Origin: Marinobacter sp. SS5-14b
Lineage (GTDB): Bacteria > Pseudomonadota > Gammaproteobacteria > Pseudomonadales > Oleiphilaceae
Reading direction: 5' to 3'
DNA: 64,000 nucleotides
Assembly (NCBI RefSeq): GCF_030541005.1
Contig: NZ_JASSVM010000009.1
Location: 54,896-118,895 of the forward strand
The notes under the pieces are model-generated. The model saw only the letters and a program-made list of their open reading frames with translations. It searched no databases and had not been told where the DNA came from. The translations under genes were made by a program, and so were the position numbers. This document shows positions 28,080 to 38,763 of the stretch, in pieces; position 1 is the stretch's first letter; each line of letters begins with the position of its first letter.

Positions 28080-28448
28080 TCAGATGTCCTTGAGCGTGCC
28101 CTTCGGCAGAGCACCAGCAACAGCAACTTTCTGAACCTTGATTTCGATATTGTCGGCAACTTCCAGAACGATAAAATCGTCGGTGACCTTAGTAATGCGG
28201 CCAACAACACCGCCAGAGGTGACCACTTCATCGCCTTTGTTCAGGCCAGACATCAGGTTCTTGTGTTCCTTGGCACGCTTGGACTGCGGGCGCCAGATCA
28301 GGAAGTAGAAAATCAGGATAAAGCCGGCAAAGAAGATAACCTGGCCCATTATGCCCATGCTCTGTCCACCAGGCGCTGCAGCTTCTGCCATGGCCAATGC
28401 AGGCATAAGAGACAGCAGACCGGCGATAAGCAGTTTGATCGATTTCAT
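28080..28448 (-). CDS. yajC: Preprotein translocase accessory protein YajC
   Basis: 122 aa. One membrane helix (QVIFFAGFILIFYFLIWRPQ) followed by the conserved SKRAKEHKNLMSGLNKGDEV and a small beta-rich domain. Associates with SecDF. It has an N-terminal signal-like stretch (LLIAGLLSLMPALAMAEA) before the main helix, as is common in this group. Between tgt and secD on the same strand. Confidence 0.95.
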   Translation of the reverse strand: MKSIKLLIAGLLSLMPALAMAEAAAPGGQSMGIMGQVIFFAGFILIFYFLIWRPQSKRAKEHKNLMSGLNKGDEVVTSGGVVGRITKVTDDFIVLEVADNIEIKVQKVAVAGALPKGTLKDI

Positions 28449-28488
28449 TCAGGTTCTCCGTTTATTAACTAGTCTTGAGTAAAAGTGG

Positions 28489-30725
<2,237 letters not shown>

Positions 30726-30765
30726 GGGCCGGCTATTCACGATGCCGCAGGTTGCGGCCAATAAG

Positions 30766-30852
30766 TGGTAGCGGCGGGCGGACTCGAACCGCCACGGGTT
30801 TTACCCCAACGGATTTTGAATCCGTCGTGTCTACCAATTTCACCACGCCGCC
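30766..30852 (-). tRNA. tRNA-Leu(CAA)
   Basis: 87-nt class II tRNA on the minus strand. Anticodon stem ACGGA/TCCGT with loop TTCAAAA gives anticodon CAA; long variable arm (GGGGTAAAACCC); T arm GGTTCGAGTCC; encoded CCA. The first acceptor pair is a G1-U72 wobble rather than Watson-Crick. Confidence 0.96.
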
Positions 30853-30868
30853 ATCGGAGAGTGGGAGG

Positions 30869-30896
30869 ATTATACTGAGCCTGAATCTGAAAGCAA
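30869..30896 (-). promoter_or_regulatory. Promoter of tRNA-Leu (and possibly queA operon)
   Basis: Minus strand -10 TATAAT (30874-30869), 16-nt spacer, -35 TTGCTT (30896-30891). The start would lie about 10 nt before the tRNA. Confidence 0.7.
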
Positions 30897-30935
30897 CCGG
30901 GGCAGCATGCAAAAATCGCCTACTGCCTCAATAAA

Positions 30936-32168
30936 TTACAAACGATCAAACAGTGAGAGTCGGGAAATCTGGGCAAAGGACTGCTGAGCCGCCTGCAACA
31001 CAAAGCTTTGGAAGCTCAGATTACTGATGGCTTCTGCGTAGTCCACGTCCTGGAGCTGGGAGCGGATTTCCTTGGTGTAGAGCGCGGAGTCATCCAGGAA
31101 TGCAGTGGTAGACTCAACTGCATTTAGGCGGCCGCCAAGCTCGGTTTGCGTCAGAATCAAAGACTCCTGAGCGTTATCGAGATTGGTCAGCGACTCCGCA
31201 ATAAGGGCGTCGTATTCCGCATTGGTTTTCGGTGTGCCTTTGGCAAGCGTATCCAGACCACTGATCAGGTTCTCGATGGTTGCAAAGACCGACTGCTTGT
31301 CGCTGATGCCGATTGTAAACGAATCGGTCAGTGTTGGATCCGCGTCAAATACAGCATCATTAACGGTCAGCTCAATCCCGGCCACTTCAAAAGGCTCACC
31401 TACGGTAGGCGCAGGAACGGGGGTCAGGTTCAACGCTCCGCCGTTAGCGGTGATGGACAAAGTGCCGGCAGCATCTACCACCGTTACCGTCAGATCATTC
31501 GGCACAGCCGGTGCAAAATCACTTCGTAAGTCGCTCTCATTGACCAGCGCAAGATCGGATACGTAGCCATCAACAGAGTTGGTGCCGGTCATCGAAACAG
31601 CAGCTGGAACATTCTCGAAAATGCCTTTTCCATGATCACTGATGGGCACCGTTACGCCGTCATCGATCTCCAGCACCCGCTGCCCCTCATCCCCCTGGTA
31701 AACCCAAGCACCGGAGTCATCCTGAACGAACGCCTGAGTATTGCCCTGAAAGCCACTAAAAATGTACTCACCGGAGGCATCCCGAGTATTGGCTACGTTG
31801 GCCAACTGACCGAGGCGCTCCTTCAATTCGGCCGATATGGATTTCCTGTCATTGGCGGACAGCGACCCGTTACCGGCCTGAACCGTCAGTTCCCTCACCC
31901 GCTGGATGATGTCGACCGCACTGGCAAGAGAGCTCTCCTCCTGCTTGAGTCGGTTGTCAGCCAGGCTTGCGTTGCGGCCGTAGGTTTCTACCCGCTTGAG
32001 ATCCTGGTCCAGCTTGAGAATACGGGCCGCCGCCACCGGATCATCCGAAGGTTTGTTAACCTTCTTACCGGTGGAAATCTGTTGTTGGGTATTCACCAGA
32101 TTGCTGTTGAGATCCTGCAGCCGGTTGATACCGCCGGAAAAAATCTGCTGTGATGAAATTCGGATCAT
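30936..32168 (-). CDS. flgL: Flagellar hook-filament junction protein FlgL
   Basis: 410 aa (HAP3). Flagellin-like N-terminal helix region (MIRISSQQIFSGGINRLQDLNSNLVNTQQQ) and C-terminal region ending AISNLSFQSFVLQAAQQSFAQISRLSLFDRL form the coiled-coil core. The middle (~190-300) is variable and surface-exposed in the family. Last gene of the flgFGHIJKL run; 17 nt after flgK. No flagellin gene follows; the next feature is tRNA-Leu. Confidence 0.95.
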   Translation of the reverse strand: MIRISSQQIFSGGINRLQDLNSNLVNTQQQISTGKKVNKPSDDPVAAARILKLDQDLKRVETYGRNASLADNRLKQEESSLASAVDIIQRVRELTVQAGNGSLSANDRKSISAELKERLGQLANVANTRDASGEYIFSGFQGNTQAFVQDDSGAWVYQGDEGQRVLEIDDGVTVPISDHGKGIFENVPAAVSMTGTNSVDGYVSDLALVNESDLRSDFAPAVPNDLTVTVVDAAGTLSITANGGALNLTPVPAPTVGEPFEVAGIELTVNDAVFDADPTLTDSFTIGISDKQSVFATIENLISGLDTLAKGTPKTNAEYDALIAESLTNLDNAQESLILTQTELGGRLNAVESTTAFLDDSALYTKEIRSQLQDVDYAEAISNLSFQSFVLQAAQQSFAQISRLSLFDRL

Positions 32169-32184
32169 TTTACCTTACCTCACC

Positions 32185-34236
32185 TTACCGGAAGCTCTGC
32201 AGCAATGTATTGAACAGGTCCTGGGCTACTGACATAACCTGTGCAGACGCGTTGTAGGCAGCCTGATACTGGATCAGTTTGCCGGCTTCTTCATCCAGGT
32301 TGACCCCGGAAATGGACTCTCTCTGGTTGTTGGATTGCTCCAGCAGGGTTTGGCCAGCGTCTTTGTCGAGCTGGCTCTGGCGGGTTTTTACGCCAATATC
32401 CTCGACCAGACCGGCGTACCCTTCGGTAAAGTTCTGGCTGCCGCCATTCATGGTATTGGCAGTACCGAGCGCCGCAAGCAATTCGGCGTTTCGGTTGTCA
32501 GAAACACCGTTCTTATTGAAATCGATGGTGAAGGTATCGTTCACATTCGGCTCACCGGTCATTTCAAACTGGTAGCCCTGATAGGCACTGCCGGCATTCG
32601 GGTTATCACTGAAGAAGGTGTTGATCTTCTTGGGGTCGTATACGCCGGTTTCTAAAACATTCGCTCCAACCGGTGGCACCGGCGTATTGTCTGTAATCGT
32701 ATAGCCATATGTGCCACTGGCGGCATCATAGCTGTCGAACTCGATCGTTATCGGCCCATTCGCCAATTCACCCCGGGTCTGAAAACCTGGCAACAACGCA
32801 TTGGTATTGGGGTTACGGACATTCAGCATCTTGCCCTGATTGATGGTCGCCGTCCCCAGGTTATTCTCGCCCGCACTTGCCCTGATCGGGCTGGCAAATG
32901 CCAGATCTTCTTCCCGGCGAACATTCAAAGCAATGTTTTCAGCAGCGTTACGACTGGGTTGAATCAGGTACTTGTCACCCGCGTTGAATTCGCCACCTTC
33001 TACTCTAATGCTGAATCCCGGCATGGTGATTTCCGACTGGACCGGTTGAGGCAGGCGGCCCTGACTGGCGGTCTCGCCGGTGGCGGTATCGATCAGCTCA
33101 TAGCTTCGTCCATCACCGCTGAACTGGAGCGACCAGGTACCGGCTGGCAACAAGGTGCTGTCCGTAATCTCAACTGCCAGCCTGGCATTTTTCGGCTCTG
33201 AGTTATTCGCGTTTGGCACCACCCGGCTGCGCTGAAGCTCCACACTGTTGATGTCAGTGAAGAAGTTACTCCCCAGATCACCCTCCAAATCCATACCAAT
33301 TTCATTCTGGTGATTGATGGAGGCCGACAGGGTCACGGCCAGGCGGCCCAACTCATCAAACGCCGGCTTCAATGCCTGTTCATCAAAACGGCGCAGCCCC
33401 CCCAACTTCCCACCTTGAATCTGTTCGTCGACCAACAGGCTGCGCCCGCCGGTTGTCAGCGTGAATTCCATCCGGGTGGGGTCTTCGGCACTCGTGCGCG
33501 TACCAAACTCAGACGCGTTAGCGCCGGTTACCAGCGCCAATCCGTTGGCCAGAGACACGTTGACCTGACTGCCCTCGGTCTCTGTGACCCGGATTCCCAC
33601 CAACTCAGACAACTGACGCAGTTTTTCATCGCGCTTGTCCAAAAGTTCCAGGGGCATCCGGCCCTGTGCCAGACCCGGCGATTCCGAAATGGCGAGATTG
33701 AGCTCCGCAATACTCTTCAACAGGGTATTGGCATCTTTTACGCCCTGCCCCATCTGGGTTTTGATGGATTCTCGCTGCTGTACGAATTCTTCATGGAGCG
33801 CCTGAAAACGGTTGACCACCTGCTGCGCTTCGCTCAACACCAGTTGGCGTTGCGGCAGAGATGTGGGATCTTCCGCTGCGTTCTGCAGTGACGCAAAGAA
33901 GTTGTTCAAGGCACTGTTCAGACCAGTACTTTCACCACCCAGAAGGTTATCCAGCCGGGTCAGTTCCGAGTTAAGCGCATTCTGCTCACCAAACAGCGTG
34001 CTGTCCTCGCGCACCTGCTGGGTCAGATACTCGTCAGCCAGGCGCCGGATGTTTTCAATGGAAACACCACTACCCACGGTACCGGCGCCGGTTCGGCGGC
34101 CTTCCTGGGTATCAAACTGAACTTCCTGCCGGCTGTACCCCGGTGTATTGGCGTTGGTGATGTTGTTGGCCGTGGTATTCAGGGCGCTCTGATAACTGAG
34201 AACACCGGTCAAGCCGATTCCGATCAATCCTGCCAT
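32185..34236 (-). CDS. flgK: Flagellar hook-associated protein FlgK
   Basis: 683 aa (HAP1), longer than E. coli FlgK (547). N-terminal rod-family motif LSYQSALNTTANNITNANTPGYSRQ and C-terminal SGVNLDEEAGKLIQYQAAYNASAQVM frame a large variable D2/D3 region. FlgK sits between hook and filament. Starts 6 nt after the flgJ stop... transcribed flgJ, flgK, flgL in that order. Confidence 0.96.
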   Translation of the reverse strand: MAGLIGIGLTGVLSYQSALNTTANNITNANTPGYSRQEVQFDTQEGRRTGAGTVGSGVSIENIRRLADEYLTQQVREDSTLFGEQNALNSELTRLDNLLGGESTGLNSALNNFFASLQNAAEDPTSLPQRQLVLSEAQQVVNRFQALHEEFVQQRESIKTQMGQGVKDANTLLKSIAELNLAISESPGLAQGRMPLELLDKRDEKLRQLSELVGIRVTETEGSQVNVSLANGLALVTGANASEFGTRTSAEDPTRMEFTLTTGGRSLLVDEQIQGGKLGGLRRFDEQALKPAFDELGRLAVTLSASINHQNEIGMDLEGDLGSNFFTDINSVELQRSRVVPNANNSEPKNARLAVEITDSTLLPAGTWSLQFSGDGRSYELIDTATGETASQGRLPQPVQSEITMPGFSIRVEGGEFNAGDKYLIQPSRNAAENIALNVRREEDLAFASPIRASAGENNLGTATINQGKMLNVRNPNTNALLPGFQTRGELANGPITIEFDSYDAASGTYGYTITDNTPVPPVGANVLETGVYDPKKINTFFSDNPNAGSAYQGYQFEMTGEPNVNDTFTIDFNKNGVSDNRNAELLAALGTANTMNGGSQNFTEGYAGLVEDIGVKTRQSQLDKDAGQTLLEQSNNQRESISGVNLDEEAGKLIQYQAAYNASAQVMSVAQDLFNTLLQSFR

Positions 34237-34242
34237 GATCTG

Positions 34243-35241
34243 TTACTCCTTTATCCCGCCACTGCCCATAGACAGTGTCATCAGAGAATCACGGTTCATG
34301 ATCCGGCGAATCTTGGAGCCGTATTCCGGATCGGTGGCATATCCGGCTTCCTGCAGTTTCTCTGCAAATACTTCAGGTTCGCCTGCCGAGGAGAGCACAT
34401 CCCGATACCGGGGGTTGCCCTGGAGAAAATCGACGTAATCACGGAAGCTGGCCTCGTAATCCGGGTAGGCGCGGAAATCGGCACGCTCTTTCATGGCTAC
34501 GCCGCCGCGGAATTCCGTGGTGGTGATCGTTACCGCGTCGCCGCCCCAGCGACCATCCGCCTTGATACCGAACAGATTGAAGCTGGGCTGACTGTCATCA
34601 CCTTTGATCATGTGCTTACCCCAGCCGGTTTCGAGTGCGGCCTGAGCAATCATCAGGCGTGGGTCAATGCCACTTTCGCGGCCGATCTGCTCCGCAAAGG
34701 GCATCAGTTCACTGACGAAATGCTCCGGGGACTCAAATACCACAGGCTTTTCAGCCGAAGCGGCAGCAGCCACTTCCGGAACTTCACTCGCTACAGCCCG
34801 GGCAACTTTTTCCACGGCGTCGATCTGTTCTGGCAGCCTTGGAGAGATTGCAGGCATGCTGCGATCATAATCAGCCAGGGTTGCCTTGTGGGCCGCCAGC
34901 TTTTCACCGTTTGCGGCCATACCCGGCACGCTCTCTCCGAGCTGCCGCACCAGCGCCTCCGCCAGGCCGGTGCCGGACCCATTGGCCATGCTCAGACTGA
35001 TTTGGCTATCGAACATATCGCGGTAGAACTCACTGTCATTACTGTTCAGGTAATTGCCTTCGGCAAACACTTCGCCGGCCTTACGCATGGACTTCAGCAT
35101 TTCCGAGAGGAACAGACTTTCAAACTGCTTCGCCACCTGCTCCAGTGCCGCCTGCTTGTCGGTGCGGGCCTGGGATTTCAGCGCATTGAGGCCGCTGAAG
35201 TCGGTGTATACCTGAGCTTGTTGTACGCGATAGTCCTGCAT
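34243..35241 (-). CDS. flgJ: Flagellar rod cap and peptidoglycan hydrolase FlgJ
   Basis: 332 aa, dual-domain. N-terminal rod-assembly domain (EQVAKQFESLFLSEMLKSMRK) and C-terminal glucosaminidase domain (about residues 170-325). The catalytic glutamate lies in AQAALETGWGKH, followed by FNLFGIKADGRWGG and a C-terminal YATDPEYGSKIRRIM. It opens the peptidoglycan for the growing rod. ATG at 35241, 8 nt after the flgI stop. Confidence 0.95.
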   Translation of the reverse strand: MQDYRVQQAQVYTDFSGLNALKSQARTDKQAALEQVAKQFESLFLSEMLKSMRKAGEVFAEGNYLNSNDSEFYRDMFDSQISLSMANGSGTGLAEALVRQLGESVPGMAANGEKLAAHKATLADYDRSMPAISPRLPEQIDAVEKVARAVASEVPEVAAAASAEKPVVFESPEHFVSELMPFAEQIGRESGIDPRLMIAQAALETGWGKHMIKGDDSQPSFNLFGIKADGRWGGDAVTITTTEFRGGVAMKERADFRAYPDYEASFRDYVDFLQGNPRYRDVLSSAGEPEVFAEKLQEAGYATDPEYGSKIRRIMNRDSLMTLSMGSGGIKE

Positions 35242-35249
35242 GGCTACCC

Positions 35250-36347
35250 CTAGATCACAATCAGCTCGGCACGAAGTGCGCCAGCCTGTTTCAATGCTTC
35301 AAGAACGGCCATCACATCACCCGGGGCAGCACCCACCTGGTTCACCGCCTGCACAATTTCATTCAACGTGGTTGCCGGCCCAAACTGGAACATACGGGCC
35401 GGGTCTTCGGTAACGGCTATCTGGGTGTTCTGCTGCACCGCGGTGTCGCCGTCGGCGAACGGGTTCGGCTGCACCACTTCCGGATTCTCCTGAATGGTCA
35501 CAGTCAGATTTCCGTGGGTGATCGCCGCCGGGCTGACTTTCACGTTCTGGCCCACAACGATGGTGCCGGTGCGGCTGTTGATCACGACCTTGGCAGATTC
35601 TTCCGCCGGGTCTACCTCAATGTTCTCGACAATCGAAAGAAAGCTTACCCGCTGGGACGGATCCCGCGGCGCACGCACGGAAACCGATGTCGCATCGTGA
35701 GCGTACGCCATGTCCGGGCCGAGGCGTGCATTCACAGCCTCGACCACACGGCGGGCCGTAGTGAAATCTGGGCGCAGAAGGTGGAAGGTAATGGTGTCGC
35801 CCTGACTAAAAGGCGAGACCACTTCCCGCTCGATAGTGGCACCGTTGGGAATCCGGCCGACGCTCGGTACGTTCACGGTAATTCTGGAGCCATCCTGCCC
35901 CTGGGCACCAAAACCGCCAACCACCAGACTGCCCTGAGCCATGGCGTAGACGTTGTTGTCAGCGCCCTTCAGCGGGGTCATCAGCAGGGTACCGCCGCGC
36001 AGGCTGTCGGCGTTGCCGATGGAGGAAACCGTGATATCAATCTCCTGCCCGGCCTTGGCAAACGGTGGCAATGTGGCACTCACGGTTACGGCGGCGACGT
36101 TGGTGAGTTTCGGGTTCACGCCTTCAGACAGAGTGATACCGAACTGGTTCATCATGTTCCGGAAGGTCTGATTGGTGAACGGTGCCTTGTCGCCGGTCCC
36201 GTCAAGGCCAACCACCAGTCCGTAGCCCACCAGCTGGTTGTTCCTTACCCCTTTGATGCGGGACAGGTCCTTCAGCCGGTCCGCCATCACCGGTGCCGCA
36301 ACCGCCGCCAGAACAAGTACCCAGGCAAGAAAACGTCGCATGCTCAT
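35250..36347 (-). CDS. flgI: Flagellar P-ring protein FlgI
   Basis: 365 aa. Sec signal peptide ([19 protein letters not shown]), then [25 protein letters not shown] typical of FlgI. Forms the periplasmic P ring around the rod. The start ATG at 36347 overlaps the flgH stop as ATGA, giving coupling; earlier in-frame starts are inside flgH. Confidence 0.96.
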   Translation of the reverse strand: MSMRRFLAWVLVLAAVAAPVMADRLKDLSRIKGVRNNQLVGYGLVVGLDGTGDKAPFTNQTFRNMMNQFGITLSEGVNPKLTNVAAVTVSATLPPFAKAGQEIDITVSSIGNADSLRGGTLLMTPLKGADNNVYAMAQGSLVVGGFGAQGQDGSRITVNVPSVGRIPNGATIEREVVSPFSQGDTITFHLLRPDFTTARRVVEAVNARLGPDMAYAHDATSVSVRAPRDPSQRVSFLSIVENIEVDPAEESAKVVINSRTGTIVVGQNVKVSPAAITHGNLTVTIQENPEVVQPNPFADGDTAVQQNTQIAVTEDPARMFQFGPATTLNEIVQAVNQVGAAPGDVMAVLEALKQAGALRAELIVI

Positions 36348-37045
36348 AGCGGCCACCACTCACTGTTAAAGAAGCGGGCAAGCCAGCCCATCTGGTTTGC
36401 CTGGTCGAAATCACCGGTACCGCCATAGGCAATACGCGCATCAGCAATACGGTTTGAGGCAACAGCGTTGTCCGGCTGGATATCCCGGGGGCGAACCAGC
36501 CCGGTCAGGCGGATGTACTCGTCGCCATTGGTCAGTGACAGCCATTTCTCACCCCGGATCCGCAGCACGCCGTTGGGCAGCACCTCTGTGACCGTGACGG
36601 TGATGCTGCCAGCAAGACTGTTGCTCTGATCAGCCTCAGCCGTGCCTTCAAAATCGCGCTCGTTGTTCAGTGAGGTGCCGATCCCGAAGTTGTTCTTACC
36701 CAGAATGTTCGGCTCCGGCAGCGTGATTTCGTTGTCCTTGGTGATGCTGGTTTCGGCATTCTTGCTGGCACGGGTGGATTCCTGGAGATTCACTGTCAGT
36801 ACATCACCCACATTGAGCGCGATGGTATCCCCGTAAAAGTTATAGTTTCGCGAAACCTGGTAAATCGAACCAGACGCCCTGTCTCTCTGTGTCATGGCCT
36901 CAGGGCGTACCGGTGCAAACTCAGGATCATCCGGCATCGCCCGGGGCCGGCTCATGGCCGTGCAACCCTGTAGCAGGATCAGTACCACCAAGGTCGCCAG
37001 GGTACTGGCGCCCCGGGTTATCCGGCTGGATGTCATCGGATTCAT
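36344..37045 (-). CDS. flgH: Flagellar L-ring lipoprotein FlgH
   Basis: 233 aa. Lipoprotein signal with lipobox ILLQGC (Cys28). Family motifs [40 protein letters not shown] and [21 protein letters not shown]. Outer-membrane ring of the basal body. The ATG at 37045 has a strong AGAGGTGA ribosome-binding site; the earlier in-frame start at 37072 overlaps flgG. Confidence 0.95.
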   Translation of the reverse strand: MNPMTSSRITRGASTLATLVVLILLQGCTAMSRPRAMPDDPEFAPVRPEAMTQRDRASGSIYQVSRNYNFYGDTIALNVGDVLTVNLQESTRASKNAETSITKDNEITLPEPNILGKNNFGIGTSLNNERDFEGTAEADQSNSLAGSITVTVTEVLPNGVLRIRGEKWLSLTNGDEYIRLTGLVRPRDIQPDNAVASNRIADARIAYGGTGDFDQANQMGWLARFFNSEWWPL

Positions 37046-37064
37046 GACGTCACCTCTGGCGGCA

Positions 37065-37853
37065 TTAGCCAATGTTGTTGGTAATGAACTGGAGCATCTG
37101 GTCCGCGGTGGAGACCACTTTCGAGTTCATTTCGTAGGCGCGCTGGGTGGTAATCATGTTCACCAGTTCTTCCACCACTTCAACGTTGGAAGCCTCCACG
37201 GAACCCTGTTCGATGGTGCCAAGCCCGAGCAGACCCGCCTCCCCCTCAACGGGGTTGCCACTGGCAATGGTTTCCTTGAACAGGTTGTTTCCGATGGCCT
37301 GCAGGCCCTGGGGATTGATGAAATCCACCAGGGTGATCTGGCCAAGGTTTACCGGCGCCGCCTGGTCATCCGTTACCGCCGTTACCGTGCCGTCCTTGCC
37401 AATGGTGATATTGGTGGCGTTATCGGGAATATTGATGGCCGGCTCCAGGGGGTACCCGTCCGGATTCACCACATCGCCGTTGGAGTTCAACTGGAACTGA
37501 CCGTCCCGAGTGTAGGCAATCTGGCCATCCGGCTGCAGAATCTGCAGAAAACCCCGGCCATTGATGGCCATGTCCAGCGGTTGCTCGGTAATCTGGAGAT
37601 TGCCCTGGGAGAACTGCTTGACCGTGCCCACAACCCGGACACCTGTGCCCAGTTGCAGGCCAGAAGGCAGCTCAGTGTTTTCGGTGCTCATACCGCCAGG
37701 CTGCCGGTTGATCTGGTACAGAAGGTCCTGAAATACAGCCCGGTCCCTTTTGAAACCCGTGGTATTCACGTTTGCCAGGTTGTTGGAGATCGTTGACAGG
37801 TTGGTATCCTGTGCGCTTAACCCGGTTTTACTGACCCAAAGTGCTGGATGCAT
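37065..37853 (-). CDS. flgG: Flagellar distal rod protein FlgG
   Basis: 262 aa. Starts MHPALWVSKTGLSAQDTNL, followed by the rod motif TISNNLANVNTTGFKRDRA, with C-terminal EASNVEVVEELVNMITTQRAYE. Forms the distal rod. ATG 37853 with AAGGAG upstream; an in-frame start at 37892 adds unconserved residues. Confidence 0.96.
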   Translation of the reverse strand: MHPALWVSKTGLSAQDTNLSTISNNLANVNTTGFKRDRAVFQDLLYQINRQPGGMSTENTELPSGLQLGTGVRVVGTVKQFSQGNLQITEQPLDMAINGRGFLQILQPDGQIAYTRDGQFQLNSNGDVVNPDGYPLEPAINIPDNATNITIGKDGTVTAVTDDQAAPVNLGQITLVDFINPQGLQAIGNNLFKETIASGNPVEGEAGLLGLGTIEQGSVEASNVEVVEELVNMITTQRAYEMNSKVVSTADQMLQFITNNIG

Positions 37854-37936
37854 TGCGTTACTCCTTACCTTGCCGGCCACGGATGCGGCCATTGTTTGCC
37901 GTTTGCTGCCGGCCGGTGATGCTTAATTCAGCGTTA

Positions 37937-38689
37937 TCAGAGGTTCTGCAACAGCCGTGCCGTTGCTTCAGAATTCTCGTTTGCGGTAGACATAACCTTC
38001 ACCTGCATCTCGTACTGACGGGATAACTGCAGGTTGGAAATCATCTCCTGCACCGCATTCACGTTGGAGCTTTCCAGGAAACCAGTGGCCACGCGCATAT
38101 TGGCGTCCGGCGGTTCAGGGCCGTCCAGAGCCTGATCCGGCTTTCTGTGAATAAGCCCATCCAGGCCCTTTTCCAGCGCCTCAGCCGGCGGGTTGACCAG
38201 TTTCAGGCGGTCCACCTCCACCAGCTGATCCGGCGGACCACCAACGGGAACAATAGAGATGGTGCCATCAGAGCCAACCAGCAGATTGTCGAACGGAGGC
38301 AAGGCCACCGGGCCGCCATTTCCCAGCACCAGCTCACCACTGGCGGTGCGAACCAGACCGTTGACATCAACCTGCAGGCTGCCGCTTCGGGTGAATACTT
38401 CTTCACCCAGGTTATTCTGTACCGCCAGCCAACCGTCTCCCTCTACGGCCACATCCAGTTGTCGGCCAGTGTCCATCAGAGCTCCGGCAGAAAGATCGGT
38501 GCCGGGCCTTTCGGTCATGGCATAAGCGCGGGTGGGGTGATGCTCACCAAAGACCGGCATGCTGCGGGCCTGGGCAAAATCCTTCTTGAACCCCGTGGTG
38601 TTCACGTTGGCGAGGTTGTTGGCGTGGGCACGCTGGGCCAGCATGTTCTGCTTGGCGCCAGACATTCCAATATAGAGGGCTTTGTCCAT
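37937..38689 (-). CDS. flgF: Flagellar proximal rod protein FlgF
   Basis: 250 aa. MDKALYIGMSGAKQNMLAQ start, HANNLANVNTTGFKKDFAQ rod motif and C-terminal LESSNVNAVQEMISNLQLSRQ. Proximal rod subunit. ATG 38689 has AGGAG 8 nt upstream. First gene of the flgF-flgL run, with a sigma-54-like promoter 42 bp upstream. Confidence 0.95.
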   Translation of the reverse strand: MDKALYIGMSGAKQNMLAQRAHANNLANVNTTGFKKDFAQARSMPVFGEHHPTRAYAMTERPGTDLSAGALMDTGRQLDVAVEGDGWLAVQNNLGEEVFTRSGSLQVDVNGLVRTASGELVLGNGGPVALPPFDNLLVGSDGTISIVPVGGPPDQLVEVDRLKLVNPPAEALEKGLDGLIHRKPDQALDGPEPPDANMRVATGFLESSNVNAVQEMISNLQLSRQYEMQVKVMSTANENSEATARLLQNL

Positions 38690-38730
38690 GGGCAAACTCC
38701 TGCCGGAATTTTGACTGTTTCCAGTCATCC

Positions 38731-38746
38731 TGCAGGAGTCATGCCA
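38731..38746 (-). promoter_or_regulatory. Sigma-54-type promoter of flgF operon
   Basis: Minus strand TGGCATGACTCCTGCA has the invariant GG-N10-GC spacing of -24/-12 promoters. It lies in the 74-bp flgE-flgF gap. Pseudomonas transcribes flgF-flgL from a FleQ/sigma-54-type promoter at the same place. Confidence 0.6.
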
Positions 38747-38763
38747 TGTTTAGATGAAGGGGA

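Noticed and set aside
35514..36428. 304-codon plus-strand open frame opposite flgI/flgH
   Set aside because: Overlaps two flagellar genes in antisense; composition typical of a shadow frame.
37854..37936. GC-rich repeats (GGCCGGCAGC / GGCCGGCAAG) in the flgF-flgG gap
   Set aside because: Short and imperfect; no sigma-54 spacing or stable hairpin with a T-tract.
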